The notes under the pieces are model-generated. The model searched no databases and was not told the DNA's origin. It worked only from the letters and a program-made list of their open reading frames with translations. A program made the translations under genes and the position numbers. Positions 40,359-51,054 of a stretch of DNA of 64,000 nucleotides are shown in pieces. The first letter of the stretch is position 1. Every line of letters starts with the position of its first letter. The stretch spans positions 144,113 to 208,112 of the forward strand of contig NZ_VXCA01000011.1 in the NCBI RefSeq assembly GCF_011369485.1. The letters are read 5' to 3'. This DNA comes from Pseudomonas atagonensis (GTDB lineage: Bacteria; Pseudomonadota; Gammaproteobacteria; Pseudomonadales; Pseudomonadaceae).

Positions 40359-41105
40359 TTAACCGAGCTGAGCGGCCACGTCTTCCGGAATATCCGCATT
40401 GGAATAGACGTTTTGCACGTCATCCAGATCCTCAAGCATGTCGATCAGCTTGAGCACCTTCTCCGCGCCTTCCAGGTCCAGCTCCGCGCTGGTGGTCGGC
40501 TGCATGACGATTTCAGCGTCATCACCCTTGAAACCAGCGGCTTCCAGCGCGTTACGCACGGCGTAGAAACTGGTGAACGAGGTGAACACGTCAATCGAGC
40601 CGTCTTCGTGGGTGACCACGTCATCGGCATCGGCTTCCAGCGCTGCTTCGGTCAGTGCGTCTTCATCGACGCCCGGCGCAAAACTGATCTGGCCCTTGCG
40701 TTCGAACAGGTACGCCACCGAACCGTCAGTGCCCAGGTTTCCGCCGCACTTGCTGAACGCATGACGCACCGCCGCTGCGGTACGGTTGCGGTTGTCGGTC
40801 ATGCATTCGACCATCACCGCCACGCCACCCGGGCCATAACCTTCGTAGGTCAGCTCTTCGACGTTGTCCGCTTCGGTCGCACCGGCGCCACGCGCAACCG
40901 CACGGTCGATGATATCGCGGCTCATGTTCGCACCCAGCGCCTTGTCCAGGGCCAGACGCAGACGCGGATTGGAGCCCGGATCGCCGCCGCCCTGACGGGC
41001 CGCAACGGTCAGTTCACGAATCCACTTGGTGAAGATCTTGCCTCTCTTGGCATCCTGACGTTCTTTGCGGTGCTTGATGTTCGCCCACTTGGAATGACCT
41101 GCCAT
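40359..41105 (-). CDS. yebC: YebC/PmpR-family regulator
   Basis: A DNA- or ribosome-associated regulator; the P. aeruginosa homologue PmpR affects quinolone signalling, and homologues have been linked to translation through proline stretches. It has 248 residues from ATG 41105 ([20 protein letters not shown]), the family's invariant start. It lies between aspS and ruvC, as in most gamma-proteobacteria. An upstream extension to 41153 is rejected because it adds 16 residues ahead of this start. Confidence 0.95.
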   Translation of the reverse strand: MAGHSKWANIKHRKERQDAKRGKIFTKWIRELTVAARQGGGDPGSNPRLRLALDKALGANMSRDIIDRAVARGAGATEADNVEELTYEGYGPGGVAVMVECMTDNRNRTAAAVRHAFSKCGGNLGTDGSVAYLFERKGQISFAPGVDEDALTEAALEADADDVVTHEDGSIDVFTSFTSFYAVRNALEAAGFKGDDAEIVMQPTTSAELDLEGAEKVLKLIDMLEDLDDVQNVYSNADIPEDVAAQLG

Positions 41106-41191
41106 AACTCGCTCCGAATTCTCTTTGAAACGTTGCCCGCCCTGCTTTCGCATTGGCCAGCAAACAAAAAATCTCGACCTGCTCTCTGGAA

Positions 41192-41222
41192 AGAAAAAAG
41201 GCGCATCCGAAGATGCGCCTTC
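41192..41222 (-). terminator. Terminator of aspS
   Basis: AAGGCGCATC and GATGCGCCTT form a 10-bp stem with a CGAA loop; the minus strand continues into TTTTTTC. Confidence 0.92.
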
Positions 41223-41231
41223 AGGCCCGTC

Positions 41232-43007
41232 TTACTCAGCCTTTGGCGTTTCGCGCAAACGAATGTGCAGCTCGCGCAGTGCCTTGGCATCCACCACACC
41301 TGGCGCTTGCGTCATGACATCGGCAGCACTCTGGGTTTTCGGGAAGGCGATCACTTCACGGATCGACTGGGCGCCGGTCATCAGCATCACCAGACGATCC
41401 AGACCGAAGGCCAGACCACCGTGCGGCGGCGCACCGTACTTCAGCGCGTCGAGCAGGAAGCCGAATTTCTCTTCCTGTTCAGCTTCGTTGATGCCCAGCA
41501 GGCGGAATACCGACTGTTGCATTTCCTTGCGGTGGATACGGATCGAACCGCCACCCAGTTCGGTGCCGTTCAGAACCATGTCGTAAGCGCGGGACAGAGC
41601 GCCGGCCGGGTTGGCTTCCAGCTCTTGCGGCGTGCACTTCGGCGCGGTGAACGGGTGATGCAGCGCAGAGAAGCTGCCGTCGTCGTTCTCTTCGAACATC
41701 GGGAAGTCGACGACCCACATCGGCGCCCACTTGCAGGTCAGCAGATCGAGATCGTGACCGAGCTTGATACGCAGCGCGCCCAGGGCTTCGCTGACGATCT
41801 TGGCCTTGTCGGCACCGAAGAACACGATGTCGCCATCGACAGCGCCAACGCGATCGAGGATCACGTTCAGTTTGTCTTCCGGGATGTTTTTCACGATCGG
41901 CGATTGCAGGCCTTCAACACCGGCAGCGCGCTCGTTGACCTTGATGTACGCCAGACCTTTGGCACCGTAGATGCCGACGAACTTGGTGTAGTCGTCGATC
42001 TGCTTGCGCGGCATGCTCGCCCCGCCAGGAACGCGCAGTGCGGCGATACGGCATTTCGGGTCGTTGGCCGGGCCGCTGAACACCTTGAATTCAACTTCTT
42101 TCAGTTGATCGGCAACGTCGACCAGTTCCAGCGGGTTACGCAGGTCCGGCTTGTCGGAACCGTAACGGCGCATGGCTTCTTCGAAAGTCATGTGGGGGAA
42201 TTCGCCGAATTCCAGATCCAGCACTTCCTTGAACAGGTTGCGGATCATGCCTTCGGTCAGGCCCATGATGTCTTTTTCGTCGAGGAAGCTGGTTTCGATG
42301 TCGATCTGAGTGAACTCAGGCTGACGGTCGGCACGCAGGTCTTCGTCGCGGAAGCACTTGGCGATCTGGTAGTAACGGTCGAAACCGGCAACCATCAGCA
42401 GTTGCTTGAACAGCTGTGGCGATTGCGGCAGCGCGAAGAACGAACCGGCGTGAGTACGGCTCGGCACCAGATAGTCACGCGCACCTTCAGGGGTGGCACG
42501 GGTCAGGATCGGTGTTTCAACGTCGAGGAAGCCGTTCTCGTCAAGGTAGCGACGGATGCTGGTGGTCATGCGCGAACGCAGACGCAGCTTCTCGGCCATT
42601 TCCGGACGACGCAGGTCGAGGAAGCGATAACGCAGACGGGTTTCTTCGCCGACGTCGGAGTATTCGTTGAGCGGGAACGGCGGGGTTTCCGCTTCGTTCA
42701 ACACTTCCAGCTCGTAACCGAGCACTTCGATCATGCCCGACGCCATGTTGGCGTTGGTGGCACCGGCCGGACGCAGACGCACCTTGCCGGTGATCTTCAC
42801 GACGTATTCGCTGCGCACGCGATCGGCGGCGGCAAAGCTCTCGGCGCGATCCGGGTCGAACACCACCTGAGCCAGACCATCACGATCACGGATATCGAGG
42901 AAAATCACCCCGCCGTGGTCGCGGCGACGGTGAACCCATCCGCAAAGGGTAATTTCCTGGCCTTCCAGGCTTTCGTTCAGTTGGCCGCAATAGTGGCTGC
43001 GCATCAT
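41232..43007 (-). CDS. aspS: Aspartyl-tRNA synthetase, bacterial type
   Basis: Charges tRNA-Asp. It has 591 residues: an OB-fold anticodon domain (1-105), a class II core with motif 2 [19 protein letters not shown] and motif 3 [12 protein letters not shown], and the GAD insertion. His31 (RRRDHGG) and Gly82 (RPAGAT) match the pair reported in P. aeruginosa AspRS to permit mischarging of tRNA-Asn. It would then be non-discriminating and rely on GatCAB to make Asn-tRNA; that is inferred. It is followed by its own terminator. Confidence 0.96.
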   Translation of the reverse strand: MMRSHYCGQLNESLEGQEITLCGWVHRRRDHGGVIFLDIRDRDGLAQVVFDPDRAESFAAADRVRSEYVVKITGKVRLRPAGATNANMASGMIEVLGYELEVLNEAETPPFPLNEYSDVGEETRLRYRFLDLRRPEMAEKLRLRSRMTTSIRRYLDENGFLDVETPILTRATPEGARDYLVPSRTHAGSFFALPQSPQLFKQLLMVAGFDRYYQIAKCFRDEDLRADRQPEFTQIDIETSFLDEKDIMGLTEGMIRNLFKEVLDLEFGEFPHMTFEEAMRRYGSDKPDLRNPLELVDVADQLKEVEFKVFSGPANDPKCRIAALRVPGGASMPRKQIDDYTKFVGIYGAKGLAYIKVNERAAGVEGLQSPIVKNIPEDKLNVILDRVGAVDGDIVFFGADKAKIVSEALGALRIKLGHDLDLLTCKWAPMWVVDFPMFEENDDGSFSALHHPFTAPKCTPQELEANPAGALSRAYDMVLNGTELGGGSIRIHRKEMQQSVFRLLGINEAEQEEKFGFLLDALKYGAPPHGGLAFGLDRLVMLMTGAQSIREVIAFPKTQSAADVMTQAPGVVDAKALRELHIRLRETPKAE

Positions 43008-43105
43008 GATAATGGTCGCTTCTCGTCATTCGATATTCGGTGGAGATCCCGCTGCTTTCAAGCAATGCGGAAACTCACGCGTGTCGTTCAACCCGGGGTT
43101 GAACC

Positions 43106-43327
43106 CTAGTCAGATTTGTCGCCACCGGCCAGGTTCTTCTTGGAGCCGGTCTTGAAATCGGTTTCGTACCAACCGCTGCCGCTGAGGCGAAAGCCCGGCA
43201 TCGACAGTTGTTTCTTGAGCTCTGGCGCCTGACAGGCAGGGCAGTCGACCAGCGGTGCCTCGCTGATCTTTTGAATGGCTTCCAACTGATGACCACAGGA
43301 AGCACATTGGTAATCGTACATCGGCAT
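43106..43327 (-). CDS. FmdB-type zinc-ribbon protein
   Basis: A small regulatory-looking protein of unknown role, 73 residues. Two CXXC pairs (CASCGH; CPACQA) form a zinc ribbon at the N-terminus after MPMYDYQ. The tail KTGSKKNLAGGDKSD is polar and probably disordered. It lies 98 bases before aspS on the same strand and is the standard neighbour of aspS in Pseudomonas, so the two may be co-transcribed. Confidence 0.88.
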   Translation of the reverse strand: MPMYDYQCASCGHQLEAIQKISEAPLVDCPACQAPELKKQLSMPGFRLSGSGWYETDFKTGSKKNLAGGDKSD

Positions 43328-43403
43328 GGGGGTGTCTCGGCGATCAGATTGCCACCGCGCGCGGGGCTTTGCGGCGAAAGAGCGGGATTATATCCATTAA
43401 ATG

Positions 43404-43435
43404 CGGCCTGTGCAGCCGTAAGACTGCACAGGCCG
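43404..43435. other. Twelve-base inverted repeat between the RHH and FmdB genes
   Basis: CGGCCTGTGCAG and CTGCACAGGCCG pair perfectly around eight bases, 24 bases past the end of the ribbon-helix-helix gene. There is no strong T-run on either side, so terminator function is only possible. Confidence 0.5.
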
Positions 43436-43458
43436 ACACCTTGCCTGCAACCGTTGTT

Positions 43459-43797
43459 TCAGAGCAAAATGGCGGGTGCTGGCGCCTTCACGCCATTGAT
43501 TACACACACCACCCGCACCAGCGCGCTGAAGTTTTTCACCCCGCCGTGGCGCAAATGCACTTCGCGATCTACGTGGGACAACAACGAGCTGACTGAGCAG
43601 CAATTGTCTTCGGCCATGCGACCGAGGATGTTCCAGTAGACTTGCTCCAGTCGCAGGCAAGTCGAAAACCCGTTGAGCCGCACTGAGCGTGACAGAGGCC
43701 GGACCAGCGCCATGTCGAACTCGTTGACGAACGGATCAGCCTTTATTTCATAGGGCAAGCCGACAATCCTGTCGCCTCTCCTGTCTCCATCTACCAT
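43459..43797 (-). CDS. Ribbon-helix-helix domain protein (RHH_4-like)
   Basis: A probable DNA-binding protein of 112 residues. The conserved core SVRLNGFSTCLRLEQVYWNI (about 38-57) and the following helix NCCSVSSLLSHVDREV fit the RHH_4 fold; a beta-like stretch FSALVRVVCVIN ends it. AAGGAG lies ten bases before ATG 43797. Target and role are unknown. It is a lone minus-strand gene between the FmdB protein and the Dps-like ferritin. Confidence 0.7.
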   Translation of the reverse strand: MVDGDRRGDRIVGLPYEIKADPFVNEFDMALVRPLSRSVRLNGFSTCLRLEQVYWNILGRMAEDNCCSVSSLLSHVDREVHLRHGGVKNFSALVRVVCVINGVKAPAPAILL

Positions 43798-43970
43798 ATC
43801 GTTGACACTCCTTTGTCATCGCGGCTTTTTATCAAAGCCATCTTCCGTGCCTTCATAAGAGCGCAGACGCAAAGTTATATCCAGACGACTTATTGACCAT
43901 CACCGTAGGATAAGCCGACGATCAAAGTAAGAGATCGGACGAAGCGCGAACCGCCGGCCCGCGCCTCCGG

Positions 43971-44441
43971 TTACGCCTCAAGCAGCGCGCGCAGCATCCA
44001 CGCGGTCTTCTCGTGCACTTGCATACGCTGGGTCAGCAGGTCGGCAGTCGGTTCGTCGCTGACCTTGTCCAGCAGCGGAAAAATCCCCCGAGCAGTGCGG
44101 GTGACCGCTTCCTGCCCCTGGACCAGTTGCCTGATCATGTCCTCGGCACTCGGCACCCCCTCCTCTTCCTTAATAGAAGAAAGACGCGCGTACGTGGCGT
44201 AGGCGCCCGGCGCCGGAAACCCCAGCGCGCGAATACGCTCGGCGATCAGATCCACGGCCAGCGCCAGTTCGTTGTACTGCTCTTCGAACATCAGATGCAG
44301 CGTGCGAAACATCGGGCCGGTAACGTTCCAGTGGAAATTATGGGTTTTCAGGTACAACACGTAGGTGTCCGACAACAGACGGGAAAGCCCTTCGACGATG
44401 GACTTGCGATCTTCTTCACTGATACCGATATCGATTGCCAT
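43971..44441 (-). CDS. Dps-like ferritin family stress protein
   Basis: An iron-binding, possibly DNA-protecting ferritin-like protein, 156 residues. The ferroxidase region [20 protein letters not shown] (about 34-53) and [19 protein letters not shown] are Dps signatures. It corresponds in context to P. aeruginosa PA0962. ATG 44441 with AGGGGG upstream is preferred to the in-frame start at 44489. It is divergent from the membrane cold-shock-domain gene; the 309 bases between them hold a CCCC/GGGG hairpin (near 44622-44640) and no gene. Confidence 0.9.
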   Translation of the reverse strand: MAIDIGISEEDRKSIVEGLSRLLSDTYVLYLKTHNFHWNVTGPMFRTLHLMFEEQYNELALAVDLIAERIRALGFPAPGAYATYARLSSIKEEEGVPSAEDMIRQLVQGQEAVTRTARGIFPLLDKVSDEPTADLLTQRMQVHEKTAWMLRALLEA

Positions 44442-44750
44442 GTTTACCCCCTGACGGTGATTGAATTCATCCAGCAAGTGCAGCCCCACTCTAGCAAGGC
44501 AATCACAACCCCGCAGCCTTGATGCGCAACCCGGACTGCGACAAATCGCCCGGTGCCATGCCGTTGGCCGCCCTGATTTGAGTACCCGCAGGCTTTGCTG
44601 TTAAATAGGCAGTGTGTCGCTATGCCCCATTTTTCGGGGACTTGCGCATAGGCTGATCCGGGTACGTGTCCACCGCCTCTTTATTGTTCCGAAGCGAACC
44701 GTGCGCTTTCAGCTCTTCCTTGTGAGCCGTCATAACGTGAGCCAATCAAA

Positions 44751-45353
44751 ATGTTGAAAATCGTCCACCTGCTAATGGGCGCAGCCGCATTGCTGCTGTC
44801 GTTCATACCCAGTCTGAAAGCCGAAGCCGTTCCCTACCTGCAACAACCCGATGCACTTTACCTGGCCTTTTTCGGCCTGCTGAATCTGGTCATCGCTCCA
44901 GTGATTCCTTACTGGAACAAAGGCCCGCGCCAGCATCTGCAAAATCTGGTCAGCGCGCTGCTGGTGCTGACCGTCGTCCTGCAAACCCTGACCCTGATCG
45001 CGCCGATGCCGGTGATTGCCGGTCAGCCAGCGGTGCTGTTCAGCCTGGTCATTGCCCTGATCGCCGTGGCTTTGCACCTCGCCGTCAGCTTCTACAAATC
45101 TTCACCTGCCGCCGCGCCAACCAGCTATGACATGAGCAATCGCGATACCGGCACCGTCAAGTGGTTCAACACTTCCAAAGGCTTCGGCTTTATCTCCCGG
45201 GATTCCGGCGATGATATTTTCGTGCACTTCCGTGCAATCCGTGGCGAAGGCCACCGCGTTCTGGTGGAAGGCCAGCGCGTGGAGTTCTCGGTGATGAACC
45301 GAGACAAAGGCCTGCAAGCCGAGGACGTGATCGCCGCTCTGCCGCGACGCTGA
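44751..45353 (+). CDS. Membrane protein with C-terminal cold-shock domain
   Basis: A 200-residue fusion. About four hydrophobic segments (3-22, 38-54, 66-86, 92-114) precede a complete cold-shock domain at 130-197 with RNP1 KGFGFIS and RNP2 IFVHF. With four segments the RNA-binding domain should face the cytoplasm. This is the reverse order of the better-known CSD-DUF1294 fusions. It sits beside dps, slyX and a HIT gene as PA0961 does in P. aeruginosa. Role unknown. No strong Shine-Dalgarno stands before ATG 44751. Confidence 0.85.
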   Translation: MLKIVHLLMGAAALLLSFIPSLKAEAVPYLQQPDALYLAFFGLLNLVIAPVIPYWNKGPRQHLQNLVSALLVLTVVLQTLTLIAPMPVIAGQPAVLFSLVIALIAVALHLAVSFYKSSPAAAPTSYDMSNRDTGTVKWFNTSKGFGFISRDSGDDIFVHFRAIRGEGHRVLVEGQRVEFSVMNRDKGLQAEDVIAALPRR

Positions 45354-45361
45354 TCCAAAGC

Positions 45362-45399
45362 AAAAAACCGCGAACAGCAACGCTGTTCGCGGTTTTTTT
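45362..45399. terminator. Bidirectional terminator between the CSD membrane gene and slyX
   Basis: AACCGCGAACAGC and GCTGTTCGCGGTT form a 13-bp stem with an AAC loop, flanked by A and T runs, serving both converging genes. Confidence 0.93.
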
Positions 45400-45423
45400 A
45401 TGCCCGCCGAAAGTCCGTCAGAC

Positions 45424-45630
45424 TCAGTAATGCGGTGGTGGCGCTTCTTCTTCGAACGATTCGAACTGGCCGACCATTTCTTCCTGACGCTTGAGCAGCG
45501 CCGCCATCTGCAATTGCAGACGCTCAACCACTCGCTGCTGCGCCACCAGCACATCGTTCAGTGCCTGAATGGTGTCATCCTGAAAAGCCAGACGGCTTTC
45601 CAGATCGGTAACGCGTTCTTCCAGACTCAT
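45424..45630 (-). CDS. slyX: SlyX family protein
   Basis: A short coiled-coil protein of unknown function, 68 residues ([20 protein letters not shown] onward, heptads through about residue 50), ending EEEAPPPHY as in the family. It starts three bases after the HIT gene's stop, so the two are an operon. ATG 45630. Confidence 0.92.
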   Translation of the reverse strand: MSLEERVTDLESRLAFQDDTIQALNDVLVAQQRVVERLQLQMAALLKRQEEMVGQFESFEEEAPPPHY

Positions 45631-45633
45631 GAC

Positions 45634-46059
45634 TCAGCCCTCCGCAAAAGTGAAATCATCGGTCAGCACCACACGCAATCGCGCGCGAATGGCCGCCACC
45701 TGCTCATTGCTATAAGGCTTGGCAGGGTGTTTGCCCCAGACCGGCGCCGGCCATGCTGCATCGTCACGCTTGCGCACGATGACATGCATGTGCATCTGAC
45801 TGACCACGTTGCCCAGGGTCGCGACGTTCATTTTGTCGGCATCGAACAAATCCTTGAGCAACTCTGCCAGCGCAGTCGTTTCGAGCCATAACTGTTGCTG
45901 GTCGGCGACATTCAACTGAAACAACTCACTGATATCGTCGCGACGAGGTACCAGGATGAACCACGGGTAGTTGGCGTCGTTGGACAGCAGCAGCCGGCAC
46001 AGCGGGAAGTCGCCGATGGGCAAGGTGTCCTGTTGAAGTCGTGAATCTAAAGCAAACAC
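45634..46059 (-). CDS. HIT-family nucleotide-binding protein with Gln in place of the first triad His
   Basis: Histidine-triad proteins hydrolyse or transfer nucleotidyl groups. It has 141 residues from GTG 46059 (FALDSRLQQDTLPIGDFPL). The motif reads SQMHMHVIVRK, so the first position of H-X-H-X-H is Gln, as in a known subgroup. GTG 46059 is preferred to GTG 46068 because GGGAG lies eight bases before it. It is followed closely by slyX. The substrate is unknown. Confidence 0.85.
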   Translation of the reverse strand: MFALDSRLQQDTLPIGDFPLCRLLLSNDANYPWFILVPRRDDISELFQLNVADQQQLWLETTALAELLKDLFDADKMNVATLGNVVSQMHMHVIVRKRDDAAWPAPVWGKHPAKPYSNEQVAAIRARLRVVLTDDFTFAEG

Positions 46060-46955
46060 TGCGCGCACTCCCGGCTGTTTTTACATTATTCAGCTTAGCG
46101 GCCAGCCACAGTGGCGGCGCACCAAGCGACAGGCTGGCAGCATACCTGCGAATGCGCCGGCCTTCACGACGACAGTCACCCCCTTGTGGATCCGGGCGCC
46201 CCGACATGGAACATTTCCGATCATCACGCACCAGCACGGAACCGACGACGGCTTAAAGCGTGAATAAATGACTGAAATCAGCGATGTCGTTCCGCGCCTG
46301 TATCAGCATCAACTGTCTGAAACCGGTACAGCTGTAAAATTTTTTGCACCAAAACCGCACAGTGCGTCTACGCTCATTGCGGCAAGCATCCGCCGAATAC
46401 TCACCGACGGGGTGAACCGGTAACGTTTTTGGTTGTCACGCTCGCGAAACAGCGTGACAACACCATAGGAAGAATGGCGTCAAGCTTGGGTAAAAAGCGG
46501 CTTGGCGCCCCGTATTTATAAGGTTTTTACAGGTAAAGACGGGCGTTCGAAAAAATAAACGCAGCAACACCGACGTTTGTGCACGCTTGTTGCATTCGTA
46601 CACATATGGGCTATAAGCGCACCACCGGACGTGGATGCCTCAAGCCCAAGAAAAACAGTGGCAGGGTTGCCCGATGGAGATTCAAGTGTTTTGCCAGGGA
46701 CTCTTTTTTACCGATGCAAAAAGGCCCAGAAACAGCGAGAAAGTTGTCAGTCCGGCTGCGTCGGTACTGTGAATTTGCGACATCCACCACGCCATTTGCG
46801 ACAACGTCGTAAAGAAGCTGAAAGGTTGGAATAGCAAGTATCGCCAACATTGTCGGCGTGATATAAGTTTGCGCCGACACAAAAAGAAAGAGCCGCCCAG
46901 ATAATAAAACAGGTGGGACGGCAGTACTCTTCTAAAACCAAAGGAGCAAATCACG
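46060..46955. promoter_or_regulatory. 896-base gene-free region upstream of the OprD porin gene
   Basis: No convincing gene is seen; short open frames around 46577-46834 lack ribosome-binding sites and family features. GTTGTCACGCT and AGCGTGACAAC form a perfect inverted repeat (46432-46461) around eight bases, and TGTCGGCG/CGCCGACA another (46851-46879), 77 bases before the porin ATG. AAAGGAG (46940-46946) is the porin ribosome-binding site. It probably holds the divergent HIT and porin promoters and perhaps a regulatory RNA or long leader. Confidence 0.5.
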
Positions 46956-48320
46956 ATGCGCGTGATGAAGTGGAGCATGATCGCACTGGCAGTTGCAGCA
47001 GCCGCCAGTTCTCAGTTGGCTACGGCCGCCCCGTTTGTAAGTGATCAGTCTGAAGCCAAAGGCTTTGTTGAAGACGCGAAACTCACCGAGACGTTGAAGA
47101 ACTACTACTTCAACCGCGACAACAAGAACGGTGGCGCTGATCAGAAAGACTGGACCCAAGGCTTCCTGGGTAACTTCACCTCCGGTTACACCCAAGGTAC
47201 TGTCGGCGTAGGTGTCGACGCTTTCGGTTACCTGGCGATCAAACTGGACGGCGGTGACGGTACTTCCGGTTCGGGCAACATGAGCCGCAGCAACCACGTT
47301 GATCCTCTGAATGGTTCTCGCGATGTCGATGACAGCCAGGGCAAAGCCGGCGCTGCCATTAAATTCCGCGTTTCCAAAACCGAGCTGAAAGTCGGCGACC
47401 AGCAGCCAAGCACTGCTCCAGTGTTCGCTGTCGGCGGTTCCCGCATCATTCCGCAATCTGCCAGCGGCTTCCAGCTGCAGAGCAGCGAGATCAAAGATCT
47501 TGACCTCGAAGCCGGTCACTTCTACTCGGCGACCAGCCAGGACAAGAACGCCCGTAACGGCGGTCTGTACTCCAACTACTCTGGCGTAGAAGCCGACTCG
47601 ATCGACTACTTCGGCGGTAAGTACGGCATCACCGAAAACCTGAGCGCATCGCTCTACGGCGCCAAGCTGGAAGACATCTGGAACCAGTACTACGCGAACG
47701 TGAACCTGACCACCCCATTCGGTGGTGACACTTCGCTGAACACTGACTTCAACATCTACCGCACCACCGACACCGGTGACAAGCTGGCGGGTGACATCAG
47801 CAACACTGCCTTCTCCCTGGCAACCGCGCTGTCGTTCCTGAAAGCTCACACCTTCACCCTGGCCTTCCAGAAGGTCAACGGCGATACCCCGTTCGACTAC
47901 GTCGGTGTGGGTAAAAACAACCGTGGTGGCGATTCGATTTTCCTCGCCAACTCCATCCAGTACTCTGACTTCAACGGTCCTGGCGAGAAATCGGTTCAAG
48001 CCCGTTACGACCTGAAAATGGCTGAGTACGGCGTTCCAGGCCTGAGCTTCATGGTTCGTTACGTTAAAGGTTGGGACATCGACGGTACCGGTCTGGCTGC
48101 AAACAGCCAATACCGCACCAACACCGGCGCACCACTGTACGGTGAAGATGGCAAACACCACGAAACCAACTTCGAAGCCAAGTACGTTGTTCAGTCTGGC
48201 CCGGCTAAAGACCTGTCCTTCCGTATTCGTCAAGCCTGGCACACTGCCAACGCTGACCAAGGCGAAGGCGATGTCAAAGAGTTCCGCCTGATCACCGAGT
48301 ACCCACTGAACATCTTGTAA
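46956..48320 (+). CDS. oprD: OprD-family outer-membrane porin
   Basis: An 18-stranded specific porin; family members take up basic amino acids, peptides or aromatic acids. It has 454 residues. A signal peptide ends near residue 24 (QLATAA), then PFVSDQSEAKGFVEDAKLTE, the usual N-terminus. Alternating aromatic beta strands run to the end (FRLITEYPLNIL). AAAGGAG precedes ATG 46956. The context matches P. aeruginosa oprD (PA0958) beside PA0959-PA0964. Ligand specificity cannot be read from the sequence. Confidence 0.9.
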   Translation: MRVMKWSMIALAVAAAASSQLATAAPFVSDQSEAKGFVEDAKLTETLKNYYFNRDNKNGGADQKDWTQGFLGNFTSGYTQGTVGVGVDAFGYLAIKLDGGDGTSGSGNMSRSNHVDPLNGSRDVDDSQGKAGAAIKFRVSKTELKVGDQQPSTAPVFAVGGSRIIPQSASGFQLQSSEIKDLDLEAGHFYSATSQDKNARNGGLYSNYSGVEADSIDYFGGKYGITENLSASLYGAKLEDIWNQYYANVNLTTPFGGDTSLNTDFNIYRTTDTGDKLAGDISNTAFSLATALSFLKAHTFTLAFQKVNGDTPFDYVGVGKNNRGGDSIFLANSIQYSDFNGPGEKSVQARYDLKMAEYGVPGLSFMVRYVKGWDIDGTGLAANSQYRTNTGAPLYGEDGKHHETNFEAKYVVQSGPAKDLSFRIRQAWHTANADQGEGDVKEFRLITEYPLNIL

Positions 48321-48344
48321 TTGTCAGTGGTTAGTTTGAAAGCA

Positions 48345-48378
48345 TAAAAAAAGGCCCATCTTCGGATGGGCCTTTTTA
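48345..48378. terminator. Bidirectional terminator between oprD and mscS
   Basis: GGCCCATC and GATGGGCC pair with a TTCG loop, flanked by A7 and T5. Confidence 0.93.
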
Positions 48379-48440
48379 TTGCCTGTCACTTGCGATAGTT
48401 GCCTGACCGACAAGTCAGGCAATTAATTAGCAACCTATCA

Positions 48441-49280
48441 TTATGTTGCCGATTCCTGTACCACGCGAATCACGCGTTGCGGAAAAGGAATATCAATGCC
48501 CGCAGTCTTTAAACGGTCACGCGACTGTTCGTTAAACATGAACATCACATCCCAATAGTCTGCGGTTTTAACCCATACGCGCAGAGAAACTGTGATCGAG
48601 CTGTCGCCCAAAGTAGAAATCACGGCTTGTGGCGCCGGATCCTGTAACACGCGGTCATCCTTGGCCAGATCCAGCAGCACCTGACGGGCCTTTTGCAGAT
48701 CGGCTTCGTAGTCGACACCCACATCGAATACAACCTTGCGGGTCGGCTGACGGTTGGTGTTGGTGATGATGCCATTCGACAGATTGCCGTTTGGCACGAT
48801 GATGGTTTTGTTGTCGCCGGTACGCAGCACCGTGTGGAAAATCTGGATGCTGTCGACGGTACCCGACACGCCTTGCGCTTCGATCCAGTCACCGATGCGG
48901 AACGGGCGGAACAACAGAATCAGCACGCCGCCGGCGAAATTCGCCAGGCTGCCTTGCAACGCCAGACCGATGGCCAGACCGGCAGCACCGATGGCGGCAA
49001 CGAACGAGGTGGTTTCCACACCGATCATCGACGCGACGCTGACAATCAGCAAAACCTTGAGAATGATGTTTGCCAGGCTGCTGATGAAGCCTTGCAGGGC
49101 CAGGTCAGCGTTGCGCAGCGCCAGCAGGCCACCGAGTTTCTGCGTGACCTTGTTGATCAGCCACCAGCCGATCGCCAGCGTAATCACCGCCAGCAGCACG
49201 CGGCTGCCGTATTCCATGATCATCGGGATCCACGCTTGGGATGCCTTGACCAGGTTGTCCACCTCAGCATTCAAATCCAT
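48441..49280 (-). CDS. mscS: Small-conductance mechanosensitive channel
   Basis: An inner-membrane heptameric channel that releases solutes on hypo-osmotic shock. It has 279 residues. Three membrane segments lie at about 26-46, 65-90 and 94-125; the pore helix reads AAIGAAGLAIGLALQGSLAN. The cytoplasmic cage follows from about 130 (FRIGDWIEAQGVSGTV). CAGGAG lies before ATG 49280. It is convergent with the porin gene. Confidence 0.95.
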   Translation of the reverse strand: MDLNAEVDNLVKASQAWIPMIMEYGSRVLLAVITLAIGWWLINKVTQKLGGLLALRNADLALQGFISSLANIILKVLLIVSVASMIGVETTSFVAAIGAAGLAIGLALQGSLANFAGGVLILLFRPFRIGDWIEAQGVSGTVDSIQIFHTVLRTGDNKTIIVPNGNLSNGIITNTNRQPTRKVVFDVGVDYEADLQKARQVLLDLAKDDRVLQDPAPQAVISTLGDSSITVSLRVWVKTADYWDVMFMFNEQSRDRLKTAGIDIPFPQRVIRVVQESAT

Positions 49281-49359
49281 CTTCTATCTCCTGATTTCCG
49301 GCCGTTCGGCATGCGAAAAATAAGCGGCAGAAAAACCGCCGGGTGTACATAAATCCATA

Positions 49360-49448
49360 GTGGGGGGGGCTTGCTCCCGAAAGCGTTGTGTCACTCAGCA
49401 ATTGGTCTGATTGAGGCAGCGCCTTCGGGAGCAAGCCCCCTCCCACAG
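49360..49448. repeat. Paired REP palindrome between yajQ and mscS
   Basis: Arms GTGGGGGGGGCTTGCTCC and GGAGCAAGCCCCCTCCCACA are inverted copies around a centre of about 48 bases; the CTCCCGAAAGCG variant also occurs at 10247-10334. Confidence 0.83.
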
Positions 49449-49465
49449 GGTAATGATGCGTGTGC

Positions 49466-51009
<1,544 letters not shown>

Positions 51010-51054
51010 GCAGCGGCTACGCTGGCCACTTGTTCCTCTGCTGCGATAAACCTG

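Noticed and set aside
40413..43109. 898-codon plus-strand open frame across yebC and aspS
   Set aside because: It is antisense to two clear conserved genes and crosses their intergenic terminator; a codon-bias artefact.
46577..46834. Short open frames in the gene-free region before oprD
   Set aside because: No ribosome-binding site, overlapping frames on both strands, and no resemblance to a known protein.
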